30,707 nucleotides of DNA from an uncultured Bacilli bacterium (GCA_934122215.1 CAKOWF010000010.1:1-30707), one strand, 5' to 3'. Positions 16,561 to 24,422 are shown, counted from the stretch's first letter. The notes: generated from the sequence alone by a model not told the origin. Translations and numbers: made by a program.

Positions 16561-19500
16561 TATTCTCCATCCCCTTCCAAATCAAAATCATCCATATCTT
16601 GATCAAAATCATCATCAAAATTTGGTTCATCATCATATTCTTCTTCTACTTCTTCTTCATCAGTATCATTATTAGCAACACTTTCTAATTCTTCTGGTTC
16701 TAAAGTTAAGAAACCATCATTTTCTGTTGCTTCTAAATCTTTCATATCAACAAAGTTTCCTTCACTATCTAAAACTGTCATATCAAGTCCTAAAGCTTGG
16801 AATTCTTTCATTAATACTCTAAAACTTTCTGGTACTCCTGATGCTGGGATTGGTGTTCCTTTTACTAATGCTTCATAAACTTTAACACGACCTACAACAT
16901 CATCTGATTTAATTGTAATCATTTCTTGAAGTACATGAGCTGCACCATATGCTTCTAATGCCCAAACTTCCATTTCACCAAATCTTTGACCACCAAATTG
17001 TGCTTTACCACCTAGAGGTTGTTGAGTTACTAAAGAGTAAGGCCCTGTTGACCTAGCATGTAACTTATCATCAACCATGTGATTTAATTTGATCATATAC
17101 ATGATACCAACTGAAATTCTATTATCAAATGGTTCACCTGTTCTACCATCATATAAAACAGCTTTACCATCTTCTTCTAATCCTGCTTCTTTTAGAGCAT
17201 CTATTATTTCATCACGAGTAGCACCATCAAATACTGGTGTAGCAACATAAATACCTAATTCTTTTGCTGCCATACCTAAATGCATTTCTAGAATTTGACC
17301 TAAATTCATACGTGATGGAACACCTAGTGGATTAAGTAAAATATCTACTGGTTTACCATTTGGTAAATATGGCATGTCTTCTTCTGGTAATACTAATGAA
17401 ACAACACCTTTATTACCATGACGTCCTGCCATTTTATCACCAACAGTTATTTTTCTTTTTTGAGCTATATATACTCTTATAATTTTTGATACTCCTGCTG
17501 GAAGTTCATCAGAATCTTCTTTTGTAAATATTTTTACATCATGTACTATACCTGCTCCTCCATTTGGTACTCTAAGTGAAGTATCTCTAACTTCTCTTGT
17601 TTTTTCTCCAAATATAGCATGTAATAGTTTTTCTTCTGAAGTAAGCTCTGCCATACCTTTTGGTGTAACTTTACCTACTAATATATCATTATAATTTACT
17701 TCTGTACCGATACGGACTATACCATTTTCATCTAGATTTTTACGAGCTTCTTCACTAATATTAGGAATATCTCTTGTAAATTCTTCTGGTCCTAATTTTG
17801 TATCTCTACATTCAATTTGATAATCTTCAATATGAATTGATGTAAATACATCATCTTTAACTAATCTTTCATTTAAGATAACAGCATCTTCATAGTTATA
17901 TCCATTAAAGTTCATGAATGCTACTGTAACATTCTTACCTAATGCCATTTCACCTTTTTCTGTAGATGGTCCATCTGCTATTATCATATCTTTTGTAACG
18001 CTTTCTCCTAATCTAACAATTGGAACTTGATGATAACAAGTACCTGCATTACTTCTTTCATAGCCATTTAAATAGTATGTATCCATGCCACCTAATGTCT
18101 TAATTACTATTTTTTTAGAATCAACATAATCTACTATACCATCTGCTTTAGCTATTATAACTGCTCCACTATCTCTAGCAGCTATTGCTTCTACACCTGT
18201 TCCTACAAGTGGCGCTTCTGCTTTTAATAATGGAATAGCTTGACGTTGCATGTTAGCACCCATTAGGGCTCTTTTACCATCATCGTGTTCAAGGAATGGT
18301 ATACCTTGAGTAGCTACTGATACAACTTGTTGTGGTGATACATCAGCATAATCTACTTTACTAGATTCAATCATGATATTATCTCCACGATATCTAACTG
18401 GTACTCTTTCAGCAACTATTTTATTATCTTTATCTACTTCAATAGCAGCTTGTGAAATATAGTAATCTAATTCTTCATCAGCAGTCATATATACAACTTC
18501 ATCAGTTAGTTTTCTATCTACTACTTTTCTATATGGAGTCATAATAAATCCATAATCATTTACTCTAGCATAACTTGCTAAAGAAGTAATTAACCCGATA
18601 TTTGGTCCTTCTGGAGATTCTACTGGGCAAAGTCTTCCATAATGTGATGGATTAACATCACGTACTTCCATACCTGCTCTATCTCTTGATAGACCTCCTG
18701 GTCCTAAAGAAGAAAGTCTTCTTTTATTTGTTAATTCTGCTACTGGGTTTACTTGATCCATGAATTGAGATAATTGGCTACTACCAAAGAATTCTTTAAT
18801 AGAAGCTGTAAGTGGTCTAATATTAATTAAAGATTTTGGAGTTACTTCTGTTATTTCTTGAGTACTCATTCTATCTCTAATTACTCTTTCAATTCTTGAA
18901 ATACCAATTCTAAATTGATTTTGTAATAATTCACCAACTTGACGAACACGTCTATTTGATAAGTGATCTATTTCATCATATGAACCTATTCCTTCAAGTA
19001 AGTTTAAATAGTATGAAACAGATGCATATATATCTGATATAGTTAAACGTTTTACATCAGTAGTTATATCATTACCAATAACATTTATAATTTGTTCTGG
19101 ATTTTTATTTGAATATACTTTGATAATTTGTACTTTATTATAAGTATCTAAATCATTATTAATTAATACTTCTTTTACTCCATAACCATTTGCTAAAATT
19201 GGTTTTAATTCACTTAGAATTTCTTTAGTAATAATATTTCCTTTTTCAATTATTACTTTTCCATCAACTTTAATTGTTTCAGCAATTCTAGCACCAAGTA
19301 ATCTATCTACAACATTTAATTTTCTATTAAATTTGTAACGTCCTACTTTAGCTAAATCATATTTAAAAGCATCAAAGAATCTAGATACTAATTGATTTTT
19401 AGCACTATCTAATGTTGATGGTTCTCCTGGTCTTAGTTTTGAATGAATATCTATTAATGATTCATCTGTATTTTTATTTGAATCCTTAGCTATTGTTCTT

Positions 19501-20153
19501 TCTAAGTAGTCATTTTCACCAAATAAATCATAGATATCTTCATCACTTGATAAACCGATTGCTCTAAGTAATGTTGTAATAGGAACTTTTCTTGTTCTAT
19601 CTATTCTAACATAGATAACATCTCTAGCATCTAGTTCAAATTCTAACCATGTACCACGATTTGGAATGATTTGGCTAGTAATTACATTACGTCCATTTTT
19701 GTCTATTTCATTTCCGAAATAAACAGATGGTGAACGTACTAATTGTGATACAATAACTCTTTCAGCACCATTTATAACAAATGTTCCTGATTCAGTCATT
19801 ATGGGCATATCACCCAAATAAATTTCTTGTTCTTTAACTTCTCCTGTTTCATGATTGAAAAGTCTAGTTTCTACTTTTAAAGGTGCTGCATAAGTAGCAT
19901 ATCTATCTTTGCAACCTTTAATAGAATATCTTGGTTCATCAAAAGAATATTCTCCAAATTCTAATGATAAATTACCAGTAAAACTTTCTACTGGTGAAAT
20001 ATCTTCGAATACTTCTTTTATTCCTTCTTCCATAAACCAATTGTAAGATTTTTTTTGAATTTCTAGCAAGTTGTTTAATTCAATTGCATTTTTTGTTTTA
20101 CCATAATTTCTTCTAACTCTACGGTTATTAATAATTTGTTCTGTATAAGACAC
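16560..20153 (-). CDS. rpoB: DNA-directed RNA polymerase beta subunit
   Basis: This 1197-residue protein is the beta subunit, forming one pincer of RNA polymerase and the rifampicin pocket. Recognisable blocks are FGSSQLSQFMDQVNPVAELT and the following RRLSSLGPGGLSRDRAGMEV (rifampicin region; Gln, Asp and His-equivalent positions intact except that the usual H is N in LTNKRR), GRLCPVESPEGPNIGL, and near the C terminus KAQFGGQRFGEMEVWALEAY. The last 35 residues are strongly acidic (runs of D/E). The start is GTG at 20153 with AGGGGTG seven bases upstream; an upstream in-frame ATG lacks a site. A good promoter precedes it, so rpoBC can be transcribed apart from rplJL. The N at the usual H of the rifampicin region deserves a check, as substitutions there can affect drug binding. 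Confidence 0.99.
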   Translation of the reverse strand: MSYTEQIINNRRVRRNYGKTKNAIELNNLLEIQKKSYNWFMEEGIKEVFEDISPVESFTGNLSLEFGEYSFDEPRYSIKGCKDRYATYAAPLKVETRLFNHETGEVKEQEIYLGDMPIMTESGTFVINGAERVIVSQLVRSPSVYFGNEIDKNGRNVITSQIIPNRGTWLEFELDARDVIYVRIDRTRKVPITTLLRAIGLSSDEDIYDLFGENDYLERTIAKDSNKNTDESLIDIHSKLRPGEPSTLDSAKNQLVSRFFDAFKYDLAKVGRYKFNRKLNVVDRLLGARIAETIKVDGKVIIEKGNIITKEILSELKPILANGYGVKEVLINNDLDTYNKVQIIKVYSNKNPEQIINVIGNDITTDVKRLTISDIYASVSYYLNLLEGIGSYDEIDHLSNRRVRQVGELLQNQFRIGISRIERVIRDRMSTQEITEVTPKSLINIRPLTASIKEFFGSSQLSQFMDQVNPVAELTNKRRLSSLGPGGLSRDRAGMEVRDVNPSHYGRLCPVESPEGPNIGLITSLASYARVNDYGFIMTPYRKVVDRKLTDEVVYMTADEELDYYISQAAIEVDKDNKIVAERVPVRYRGDNIMIESSKVDYADVSPQQVVSVATQGIPFLEHDDGKRALMGANMQRQAIPLLKAEAPLVGTGVEAIAARDSGAVIIAKADGIVDYVDSKKIVIKTLGGMDTYYLNGYERSNAGTCYHQVPIVRLGESVTKDMIIADGPSTEKGEMALGKNVTVAFMNFNGYNYEDAVILNERLVKDDVFTSIHIEDYQIECRDTKLGPEEFTRDIPNISEEARKNLDENGIVRIGTEVNYNDILVGKVTPKGMAELTSEEKLLHAIFGEKTREVRDTSLRVPNGGAGIVHDVKIFTKEDSDELPAGVSKIIRVYIAQKRKITVGDKMAGRHGNKGVVSLVLPEEDMPYLPNGKPVDILLNPLGVPSRMNLGQILEMHLGMAAKELGIYVATPVFDGATRDEIIDALKEAGLEEDGKAVLYDGRTGEPFDNRISVGIMYMIKLNHMVDDKLHARSTGPYSLVTQQPLGGKAQFGGQRFGEMEVWALEAYGAAHVLQEMITIKSDDVVGRVKVYEALVKGTPIPASGVPESFRVLMKEFQALGLDMTVLDSEGNFVDMKDLEATENDGFLTLEPEELESVANNDTDEEEVEEEYDDEPNFDDDFDQDMDDFDLEGDGE

Positions 20154-20224
20154 TTTTTCACCCCTATAACCTATATTTTTACAAAAGAACATAACTTAAA
20201 ATAAAGTATATGCGTCAATGATTA

Positions 20225-20253
20225 ATTTTATCAAATTTGTCAATTGTTGTCAA
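20225..20253 (-). promoter_or_regulatory. Promoter for rpoBC
   Basis: Minus-strand TTGACA (20253-20248), 17 bases, TAAAAT (20230-20225): -35 perfect, -10 five of six. The -35 lies in a tandem copy of the ten-mer CAATTGACAA, so a second TTGACA sits ten bases downstream. A 71-base leader runs to the rpoB GTG. Confidence 0.75.
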
Positions 20254-20280
20254 TTGTTTGTTATGCTCTTTTAATTCAAA

Positions 20281-20868
20281 TTATACATAAATTGCTTCAA
20301 TTATATAAAATCCTTTATTTTTATCTAATAAATGAACTTGATATTCTTTTTCTAAATCTTTCATAACTGATTTAGCACCTTGATCTTTGTTTATTACAAT
20401 GATTAATTTTCCATTTTTATTTAAATGTTCTTTTGCTTCAAATAGTATTTTATATAATATATTTTTCCCTACTCTTATAGGTGGATTAGATATAATATAA
20501 TCAAATTTTTCTGTTACATTTTCATATATATTACTTTCGTATATTGTAACATTCACATGATTCAGATTAACATTCTTTCTTGCCAATTCCAAGCTCCTTC
20601 TGTTTATATCAATCATATGAACGTGGGCGTTTGTCATACTAGCTATGTAAATACCAATTGGTCCATATCCACATCCAAAATCTAGTACGTTTCCAGTAAT
20701 ATTTTTGATATCTATTGTTTCTAATAAACTTCTAGTACCAAAATCTAATCCTTTCTTAGAAAATACACCATTATCTGTCATAAACTCAAAATCAGTGTTG
20801 TTTATTTTTACTTTTTTAATTTCAATTTTGCTTTTTAGTTTATCATTGTTTTCAAAGTATTGGTTCAT
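20281..20868 (-). CDS. ybxB: RsmC/YbxB-type class I methyltransferase
   Basis: This 195-residue protein is a single-domain homologue of the catalytic half of RsmC, the SAM-dependent 16S rRNA guanine-N2 methyltransferase family. Motif I is VLDFGCGYGPIGIYIA (residues 61-76), the acidic ribose-binding end is MIDINRRSLELA, and the substrate motif is NPPIRVGK (about 127-134), the NPP signature of N-methylating enzymes. FSKKGLDFGTRSLLE upstream is typical of the family. In Bacillus the orthologue ybxB occupies the same slot between rplL and rpoB, which strengthens the call. The start at 20868 has GAGGT. A hairpin between rplL and this gene may lower its expression relative to the stalk proteins. 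The precise target base is not shown by sequence. Confidence 0.9.
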   Translation of the reverse strand: MNQYFENNDKLKSKIEIKKVKINNTDFEFMTDNGVFSKKGLDFGTRSLLETIDIKNITGNVLDFGCGYGPIGIYIASMTNAHVHMIDINRRSLELARKNVNLNHVNVTIYESNIYENVTEKFDYIISNPPIRVGKNILYKILFEAKEHLNKNGKLIIVINKDQGAKSVMKDLEKEYQVHLLDKNKGFYIIEAIYV

Positions 20869-20896
20869 AAATACCTCATATAAATAAACGGTGAAA

Positions 20897-20923
20897 GCCT
20901 ATACTATATTTTTTAGTACAGGC
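20897..20923 (-). terminator. Hairpin between rplL and ybxB (partial terminator or processing site)
   Basis: Minus-strand GCCTGTACTA (20923-20914) pairs with TAGTATAGGC (20906-20897), ten pairs with one G-U. The following sequence is only moderately T-rich, so read-through into ybxB is expected. Confidence 0.55.
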
Positions 20924-20940
20924 CAACCATATATTTTAAA

Positions 20941-21306
20941 TTATTTTAATTCGATTGTAGCGCCAGCTTCTTCGAATTTAGCTTTCATTTCTTTTGCTTC
21001 ATCAGTAGATACATTTTCTTTAACAGCTCCGCCGTTATCAGCTAAAGCTTTAGATTCACCTAATCCTAATCCAGTGATTTCTTTGATTAATTTAATAACT
21101 GCTAATTTGTTAGCACCAGCACTTGTTAATACTACATTAACTGTACTTGGTCCTTCTTCAACAGCAGCAGCTGGAGCAGCAGCTACAGCTACAGCACTTG
21201 GATCTACTCCAAATTCTTCTTTCATTGCATCAACTAATTCTTTAACTTCAAGAATAGTCATTTCTTTTAATCCACTAATAAATTCGTCTTTTGTAAATTT
21301 TGCCAT
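20941..21306 (-). CDS. rplL: 50S ribosomal protein L7/L12
   Basis: This 121-residue acidic protein forms the flexible ribosomal stalk that recruits GTPase factors. The N-terminal dimerisation domain (1-35, EFISGLKEMTILEVKELV), Ala-rich hinge (38-53) and C-terminal factor-binding domain (from about 55) are clear. In the helix 4-5 region, the usual GLGLKEAK reads GLGLGESK, so one conserved Lys is Gly, while the neighbouring ANK, VIK and final K positions are kept. The start at 21306 has AAGGAGGAATATAAA. It follows rplJ by 18 bases and shares the rplJ promoter and L10 leader. Confidence 0.98.
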   Translation of the reverse strand: MAKFTKDEFISGLKEMTILEVKELVDAMKEEFGVDPSAVAVAAAPAAAVEEGPSTVNVVLTSAGANKLAVIKLIKEITGLGLGESKALADNGGAVKENVSTDEAKEMKAKFEEAGATIELK

Positions 21307-21324
21307 TTTATATTCCTCCTTAAA

Positions 21325-21816
21325 TTATTTTTCTAAATCTTGACTATATAAGTCTAAACAAATTGATAAGTCGCGAACAACTCCCATAAGTCCACCAGCA
21401 AGCATTGTAAGTAATCCTTCTCTTGATGGTATTGAAGCAAGTTCTGCAAGCATTTTTTGATTCATGACTTCACCATCAACAATACCAACTTTTAATTCTA
21501 AAGCATTGTGTTCTTTAGCGAAATCACTTAATGTTTTAATTGGTGCGACTGCATCTTTACCAAATGCAATTGCTTTTGGACCATTTAAATGTTCATCAAC
21601 ATTGATATTTAAATTATCCAATGCTCTTTTTGCTAGAGTGTTTTTATAAATTTTAAATTCTGAATCTGATTCTCTTAATTTTCTTCTTAGTTCGTTAGTT
21701 TCACCAACGGTAAGTCCACGATATTCGAAGAATACAATTGAAGAAGCATCTTTCATTTTTGCTGTAATTTCATCTACAACACTCATTTTCTTTTCAATGA
21801 TTTTTTGATTTGCCAC
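21325..21816 (-). CDS. rplJ: 50S ribosomal protein L10
   Basis: This 163-residue protein anchors L7/L12 dimers to the 23S rRNA. EITAKMKDASSIVFFEYRGL and TVGETNELRRKLRE, KIYKNTLAKRAL and the C-terminal L12-binding helix match the family. The start is GTG at 21816 (VANQKIIEKK), seven bases after AGAGGTG; an in-frame upstream start inside the leader lacks a site. It is preceded by an L10 leader RNA and a strong promoter, so L10 (with L12) probably represses its own operon by binding that leader. Confidence 0.98.
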   Translation of the reverse strand: MANQKIIEKKMSVVDEITAKMKDASSIVFFEYRGLTVGETNELRRKLRESDSEFKIYKNTLAKRALDNLNINVDEHLNGPKAIAFGKDAVAPIKTLSDFAKEHNALELKVGIVDGEVMNQKMLAELASIPSREGLLTMLAGGLMGVVRDLSICLDLYSQDLEK

Positions 21817-21845
21817 TTGTTTGCACCTCTCTTTCATGAATACCG

Positions 21846-21942
21846 AATAAAAAGCTCTCATCCTTAGATAGTGAGAGCCGAAAACTTTTATTTAAGTCCT
21901 CGGTAGGATTATTAAGCCTAAGCCCCTACTGTCTACGGTACA
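21846..21942 (-). ncRNA. L10 leader (ribosomal protein L10 autoregulatory RNA) with internal terminator
   Basis: Between the rplJ promoter and rplJ the minus strand folds into the L10-leader layout. GTAGG (21932-21926 region) pairs with CCTAC just before CGAGGACTT, and CCGAGGACTT pairs with AAGTTTTCGG. The next hairpin, GCTCTCA (21878-21872) with TGAGAGC (21860-21854), is followed by TTTTTATT and acts as a terminator-like element just before the rplJ start. L10 leaders bind L10 (L12)4 and control read-through. Position, size and the CCTACCGAGG core agree with that family; I could not test the kink-turn geometry. Confidence 0.85.
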
Positions 21943-21959
21943 TTTCTTCAAACAAATTA

Positions 21960-21988
21960 ATTATATCATAACAATAATTAAAAGTCAA
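21960..21988 (-). promoter_or_regulatory. Strong promoter for rplJ-rplL
   Basis: Minus-strand TTGACT (21988-21983), 17 bases, TATAAT (21965-21960) with extended TGA. The -35 lies inside the last rplA codons. Transcription would begin near the start of the L10 leader. Confidence 0.85.
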
Positions 21989-22673
21989 AACTTGTTGGAT
22001 CAATTTTAATTCCAGGACCCATTGTAGAAGAAACTGATATATTTAATATATATTTTCCTTTTACAGTTGCTGGTTTTGATTTATTAATTACTGAAACGAA
22101 ACTATTTAAATTTTCTACTAGTTTAGCATCATCAAATGATACTTTACCAATAAGTGCATGTACATTACCATAACTATCTGTACGATATTCTACACGTCCT
22201 TTTTTAACTTCTTCAACAGCTTTTTTAGTATCCATTGTTACAGTTCCAGTTTTAGGATTTGGCATTAAACCTTTTGGTCCTAAAATTTTACCAATTTTAC
22301 CTAATGCAGGCATCATATCTGGAGTTGCTATCATAGTATCGAAATCAAACCAATTTTCTTTTTCGATTTTAGTTAGCATATCCATATCGCCAACATAGTC
22401 AGCTCCTGCTTCTTTTGCAGTTTCTGCTTGAGCTCCTTTAGCTATAACTAAAACTTTTTTAGTTTTTCCTGTTCCATTTGGAAGTACTAATGCACCTCTT
22501 AATTGTTGATCAGCTTTTTTAGTATCTAAATTTAGATTCATAGCTATTTCAACAGATGCATCAAAACTAGTTGTTGATGTTTCTTTAACTAATTTAATTG
22601 CTTCTTCTTTTGTATATAGTTTTGATTTTTCTACTTTTTTAGAAGCTTCTAAATATTTCTTTCCTTTTTTCAT
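21978..22673 (-). CDS. rplA: 50S ribosomal protein L1
   Basis: This 231-residue protein forms the mobile L1 stalk near the E site and, in many bacteria, represses its own operon by binding a stalk-mimicking mRNA hairpin. Landmarks are GKKYLEASKKV at the start, SVEIAMNLNLD, LRGALVLPNGTGK, PKGLMPNPKTGTV and KGRVEYRTDSYGNVH. The start is the ATG at 22673 behind AAGGAGG; an in-frame extension of 13 codons runs through the hairpin at 22685-22715 and is rejected. It follows rplK by 61 bases, which contain a candidate L1-binding site. Confidence 0.98.
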   Translation of the reverse strand: MKKGKKYLEASKKVEKSKLYTKEEAIKLVKETSTTSFDASVEIAMNLNLDTKKADQQLRGALVLPNGTGKTKKVLVIAKGAQAETAKEAGADYVGDMDMLTKIEKENWFDFDTMIATPDMMPALGKIGKILGPKGLMPNPKTGTVTMDTKKAVEEVKKGRVEYRTDSYGNVHALIGKVSFDDAKLVENLNSFVSVINKSKPATVKGKYILNISVSSTMGPGIKIDPTSFDF

Positions 22674-22684
22674 ATTAACCTCCT

Positions 22685-22727
22685 TATGTGGTATAACGGA
22701 TTTTCCTTCCACATAGGTATAACCTAT
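22685..22727 (-). promoter_or_regulatory. Candidate L1-binding leader before rplA, plus small palindrome
   Basis: On the minus strand TATGTGG (22715-22709) pairs with CCACATA (22691-22685); inside are AGGAAAATCC and an unpaired CGTTATA, the asymmetric shape of L1 mRNA sites. The ribosome binding site overlaps its 3' edge. Directly upstream is the palindrome ATAGGT-TAT-ACCTAT (22727-22713). L1 leaders are known before rplK or rplA in Bacillota. Confidence 0.55.
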
Positions 22728-22734
22728 ATGTTAA

Positions 22735-23163
22735 TTAGTCTTCAACTTTAACGCCCATGTTAATAGCTGTACCTTCAACGATTTTCATTGCAGCATCTAT
22801 ATCATAAGCATTTAAGTCTGGTAATTTAATTTCTGCTATTTCTTTTATTTGAGCACGAGTTAATTTTCCAACAGTTTCATTTTTTCCTTTAACTGAACCT
22901 TTTTTGATTCCAGCTGTTTTTTTAATTAATTCTGCTGTTGGTGATGTTTTTAATACAAAATCAAATGTTCTATCTTCATAAACAGTAATTACTACTGGTA
23001 CGATATCTCCCATTTTGTCTCTTGTAGCATCATTATATTTTGTACAGAATTCTTGTAAATTAATTCCTGCAGGTCCTAAAACAGTTCCGACTGGTGGAGC
23101 TGGTGTTGCTTTTCCAGCAGGTACTTGTAATTTAATTACTTTTGTTATTTTTTTCTTTGCCAC
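22735..23163 (-). CDS. rplK: 50S ribosomal protein L11
   Basis: This 142-residue protein is part of the GTPase-associated centre. The N-terminal domain has VAKKKITKVIKLQVPAGKA and the Pro-rich PAPPVGTVLGPAGINLQEFC; the Gln usual in LGQAG is Pro here. The C-terminal rRNA-binding domain has VGKLTRAQIKEIAEIKLPDL and GTAINMGV. The start is GTG at 23163; another GTG nine bases upstream lies inside the AAGGAGG ribosome binding site and cannot be the start. It is the first gene of rplKA and has its own promoter plus a candidate L1-binding leader, so it is transcriptionally separable from secE-nusG. Confidence 0.97.
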   Translation of the reverse strand: MAKKKITKVIKLQVPAGKATPAPPVGTVLGPAGINLQEFCTKYNDATRDKMGDIVPVVITVYEDRTFDFVLKTSPTAELIKKTAGIKKGSVKGKNETVGKLTRAQIKEIAEIKLPDLNAYDIDAAMKIVEGTAINMGVKVED

Positions 23164-23191
23164 GAAAAACACCTCCTTATTTTTTTCGCGT

Positions 23192-23224
23192 GTGGTAAAT
23201 TTGCATAATCCGTTTTGCTCCCAC
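23192..23224 (-). promoter_or_regulatory. Candidate L1-binding leader before rplK
   Basis: Minus-strand GTGGGAGC (23224-23217) and TACCAC (about 23197-23192) can close a stem with an inner GCA/TGC pairing around AAACGGATTA. It shares the GTGG(G/A)AG...CCG/CGG...ACCAC pattern with the site before rplA. Upstream there is also an eight-pair hairpin, CTATATTA-TTT-TAATATAG (23248-23230). Confidence 0.4.
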
Positions 23225-23255
23225 TTAATCTATATTAAAATAATATAGCTCTAAT

Positions 23256-23284
23256 AATATATCATATTTTAACTTTCTTGTAAA
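23256..23284 (-). promoter_or_regulatory. Promoter for rplK-rplA
   Basis: Minus-strand TTTACA (23284-23279), 17 bases, TATATT (23261-23256) with extended TGA, five of six matches in each element. It starts just past the stop codon of the small gene at 23292. Confidence 0.7.
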
Positions 23285-23291
23285 CTAGTGT

Positions 23292-23705
23292 TTAAAAAAT
23301 TTTTAAATATATTTCATCACTATATAATTTAATATCAATATTTTTATAATCGATATAGTTTAATAATAAGTAATTTAGTAATGATTTTAATGTATTTAAA
23401 TCTACTTCTACTCTTTTATTTTTATATGTTGTTTTTATTACTATTTCTTTTATTTTCTTATCTATTAATTCTTGAATTATAAAATTAACAAATTCTAGAA
23501 AAAATACTTTATTTTTATTGATAGCATATTCCTCATCTTCTAAATAATATAATTCTGCATTTTCTAATATTTTATTCAATTGCTCATTTATTATTTTTCC
23601 AACTAAAATATTTTTTTCTTTATCTAGATTATCTTCTTCTAATAAAACTTCAATGTTTTCTAAATTGTTATTAATTGTATGAACTAATAAACTAGTATTA
23701 TTCAT
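23292..23705 (-). CDS. Small protein resembling a truncated histidine kinase; function unknown
   Basis: This 137-residue protein does not match any family I can name with confidence. Its layout resembles a histidine-kinase core: a first helix with His9 (LLVHTINNNLENIEVLL), a second helix (about 30-52), the loop AELYYLEDEEYAINKNKVFF, like the usual LLxLSRIExGxLxLxxxPVDL connector, then a strand (EIVIKTTYKNKRVEV) and an N-box-like helix VDLNTLKSLLNYLLLNYIDY (101-120). It ends soon after, so the ATP-lid and G boxes of the ATPase domain are missing. It cannot hold ATP like a normal kinase; a Spo0B-like phosphotransferase or a dimeric scaffold would fit. The start at 23705 is one base after the nusG stop, with its ribosome site in the nusG end. 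The gene is inserted between nusG and rplK, which are normally adjacent. The domain reading is inference. Confidence 0.75.
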   Translation of the reverse strand: MNNTSLLVHTINNNLENIEVLLEEDNLDKEKNILVGKIINEQLNKILENAELYYLEDEEYAINKNKVFFLEFVNFIIQELIDKKIKEIVIKTTYKNKRVEVDLNTLKSLLNYLLLNYIDYKNIDIKLYSDEIYLKIF

Positions 23706-23706
23706 A

Positions 23707-24243
23707 TTAAGCTTTTTCTATTTCAGTTAATCCTAAATCAACAATAGTTTCTTGTCCAAATAAATCTAGCGCTACTTCTAAACGTTGTTGTTCCATATCA
23801 ATTGATTTAACTTTTCCATACATATTAGCAAATGGTCCAGTTATAACTTTTATTGAATCGCCAACATTTAAATTGTTTCCAATATCTAATCTACTCATTC
23901 CCATACTTCCTAATATCTTATCAACTTCTTGAGGAGTTAATGGGAAAGGCTTTGCTCCTTTACCTGATGATCCTATAAATCCTGTAACTCCTGGTGTATT
24001 TCTAACAATAAACCAAGCTTCATCAGTCATCACCATTTCAACAAGTATATAACCTGGAAACATTTTTGTTACTTTTTCTTTTTCTTTTCCATCCTTTGTT
24101 GTTTCTATTGTAGTTTGTTCTGGTACAACTACTCTATAGATATAGTCTTCCATACCCATTGTACTAGCACGCATTTCTAATTTTTCTTTGACTTTATTTT
24201 CATGTCCTGAATAAGTGTTTACTACATACCATTCTTTTTCCAT
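23707..24243 (-). CDS. nusG: Transcription termination/antitermination factor NusG
   Basis: This 178-residue protein binds the RNA polymerase clamp and modulates pausing and termination. The NGN domain starts EWYVVNTYSGHENKVKEKLE and contains KMFPGYILVEM and WFIVRNTPGVTGFIG. The C-terminal KOW domain is NVGDSIKVITGPFANMYGKV. Length and layout are standard. Its ATG overlaps the secE stop by one base (TAATG), indicating coupled translation. The gene behind it is the small histidine-kinase-like protein instead of rplK. Confidence 0.98.
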   Translation of the reverse strand: MEKEWYVVNTYSGHENKVKEKLEMRASTMGMEDYIYRVVVPEQTTIETTKDGKEKEKVTKMFPGYILVEMVMTDEAWFIVRNTPGVTGFIGSSGKGAKPFPLTPQEVDKILGSMGMSRLDIGNNLNVGDSIKVITGPFANMYGKVKSIDMEQQRLEVALDLFGQETIVDLGLTEIEKA

Positions 24244-24422
24244 TATCTAATCACCATCTTTATTCCTGATAAAATAAAATCTAAAAGTCCAAAGAAAATA
24301 CTAAATACAGCTACTACACTAATAGTTGCTATGGAATATTTGATTAATTCCTTTTTTTCTGGCCATCTTACTTTTGCCATTTCGTTTTTGACACCAACTA
24401 AAAATCTTGCTATTTTTTTCAA
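24243..24422 (-). CDS. secE: Preprotein translocase subunit SecE
   Basis: This 59-residue single-span membrane protein clamps SecY in the translocon. EMAKVRWPEKKELIKYS is the conserved amphipathic segment, and the transmembrane helix follows (TISVVAVFSIFFGLLDFIL). The start is TTG at 24422: AAGGAGTG lies five bases upstream, and longer in-frame versions would place the ribosome binding site inside the gene. rpmG (L33), which often precedes secE, is not present; the 139 bases up to divergent rarA have no room for it. Confidence 0.93.
   Translation of the reverse strand: MKKIARFLVGVKNEMAKVRWPEKKELIKYSIATISVVAVFSIFFGLLDFILSGIKMVIR

Noticed and set aside
20891..21343. Plus-strand reading frame of 150 codons opposite rplL
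   Set aside because: It is the antisense shadow of the Ala-rich L7/L12 gene, has no ribosome binding site, and its composition mirrors rplL codons.
22674..22712. Longer RplA starting at 22712
   Set aside because: The extension would translate the leader hairpin and AAGGAGG site; the ATG at 22673 has the correct spacing and the family-typical N terminus.
23164..23172. GTG at 23172 as the rplK start
   Set aside because: It overlaps the AAGGAGG ribosome binding site; the GTG at 23163 is correctly spaced and begins VAKKK.
23240..23292. Frameshift that would restore a full ATPase domain to the histidine-kinase-like protein
   Set aside because: Only about 50 bases remain before the rplK leader, filled by a good promoter, and no G-box-like codons appear in other frames.
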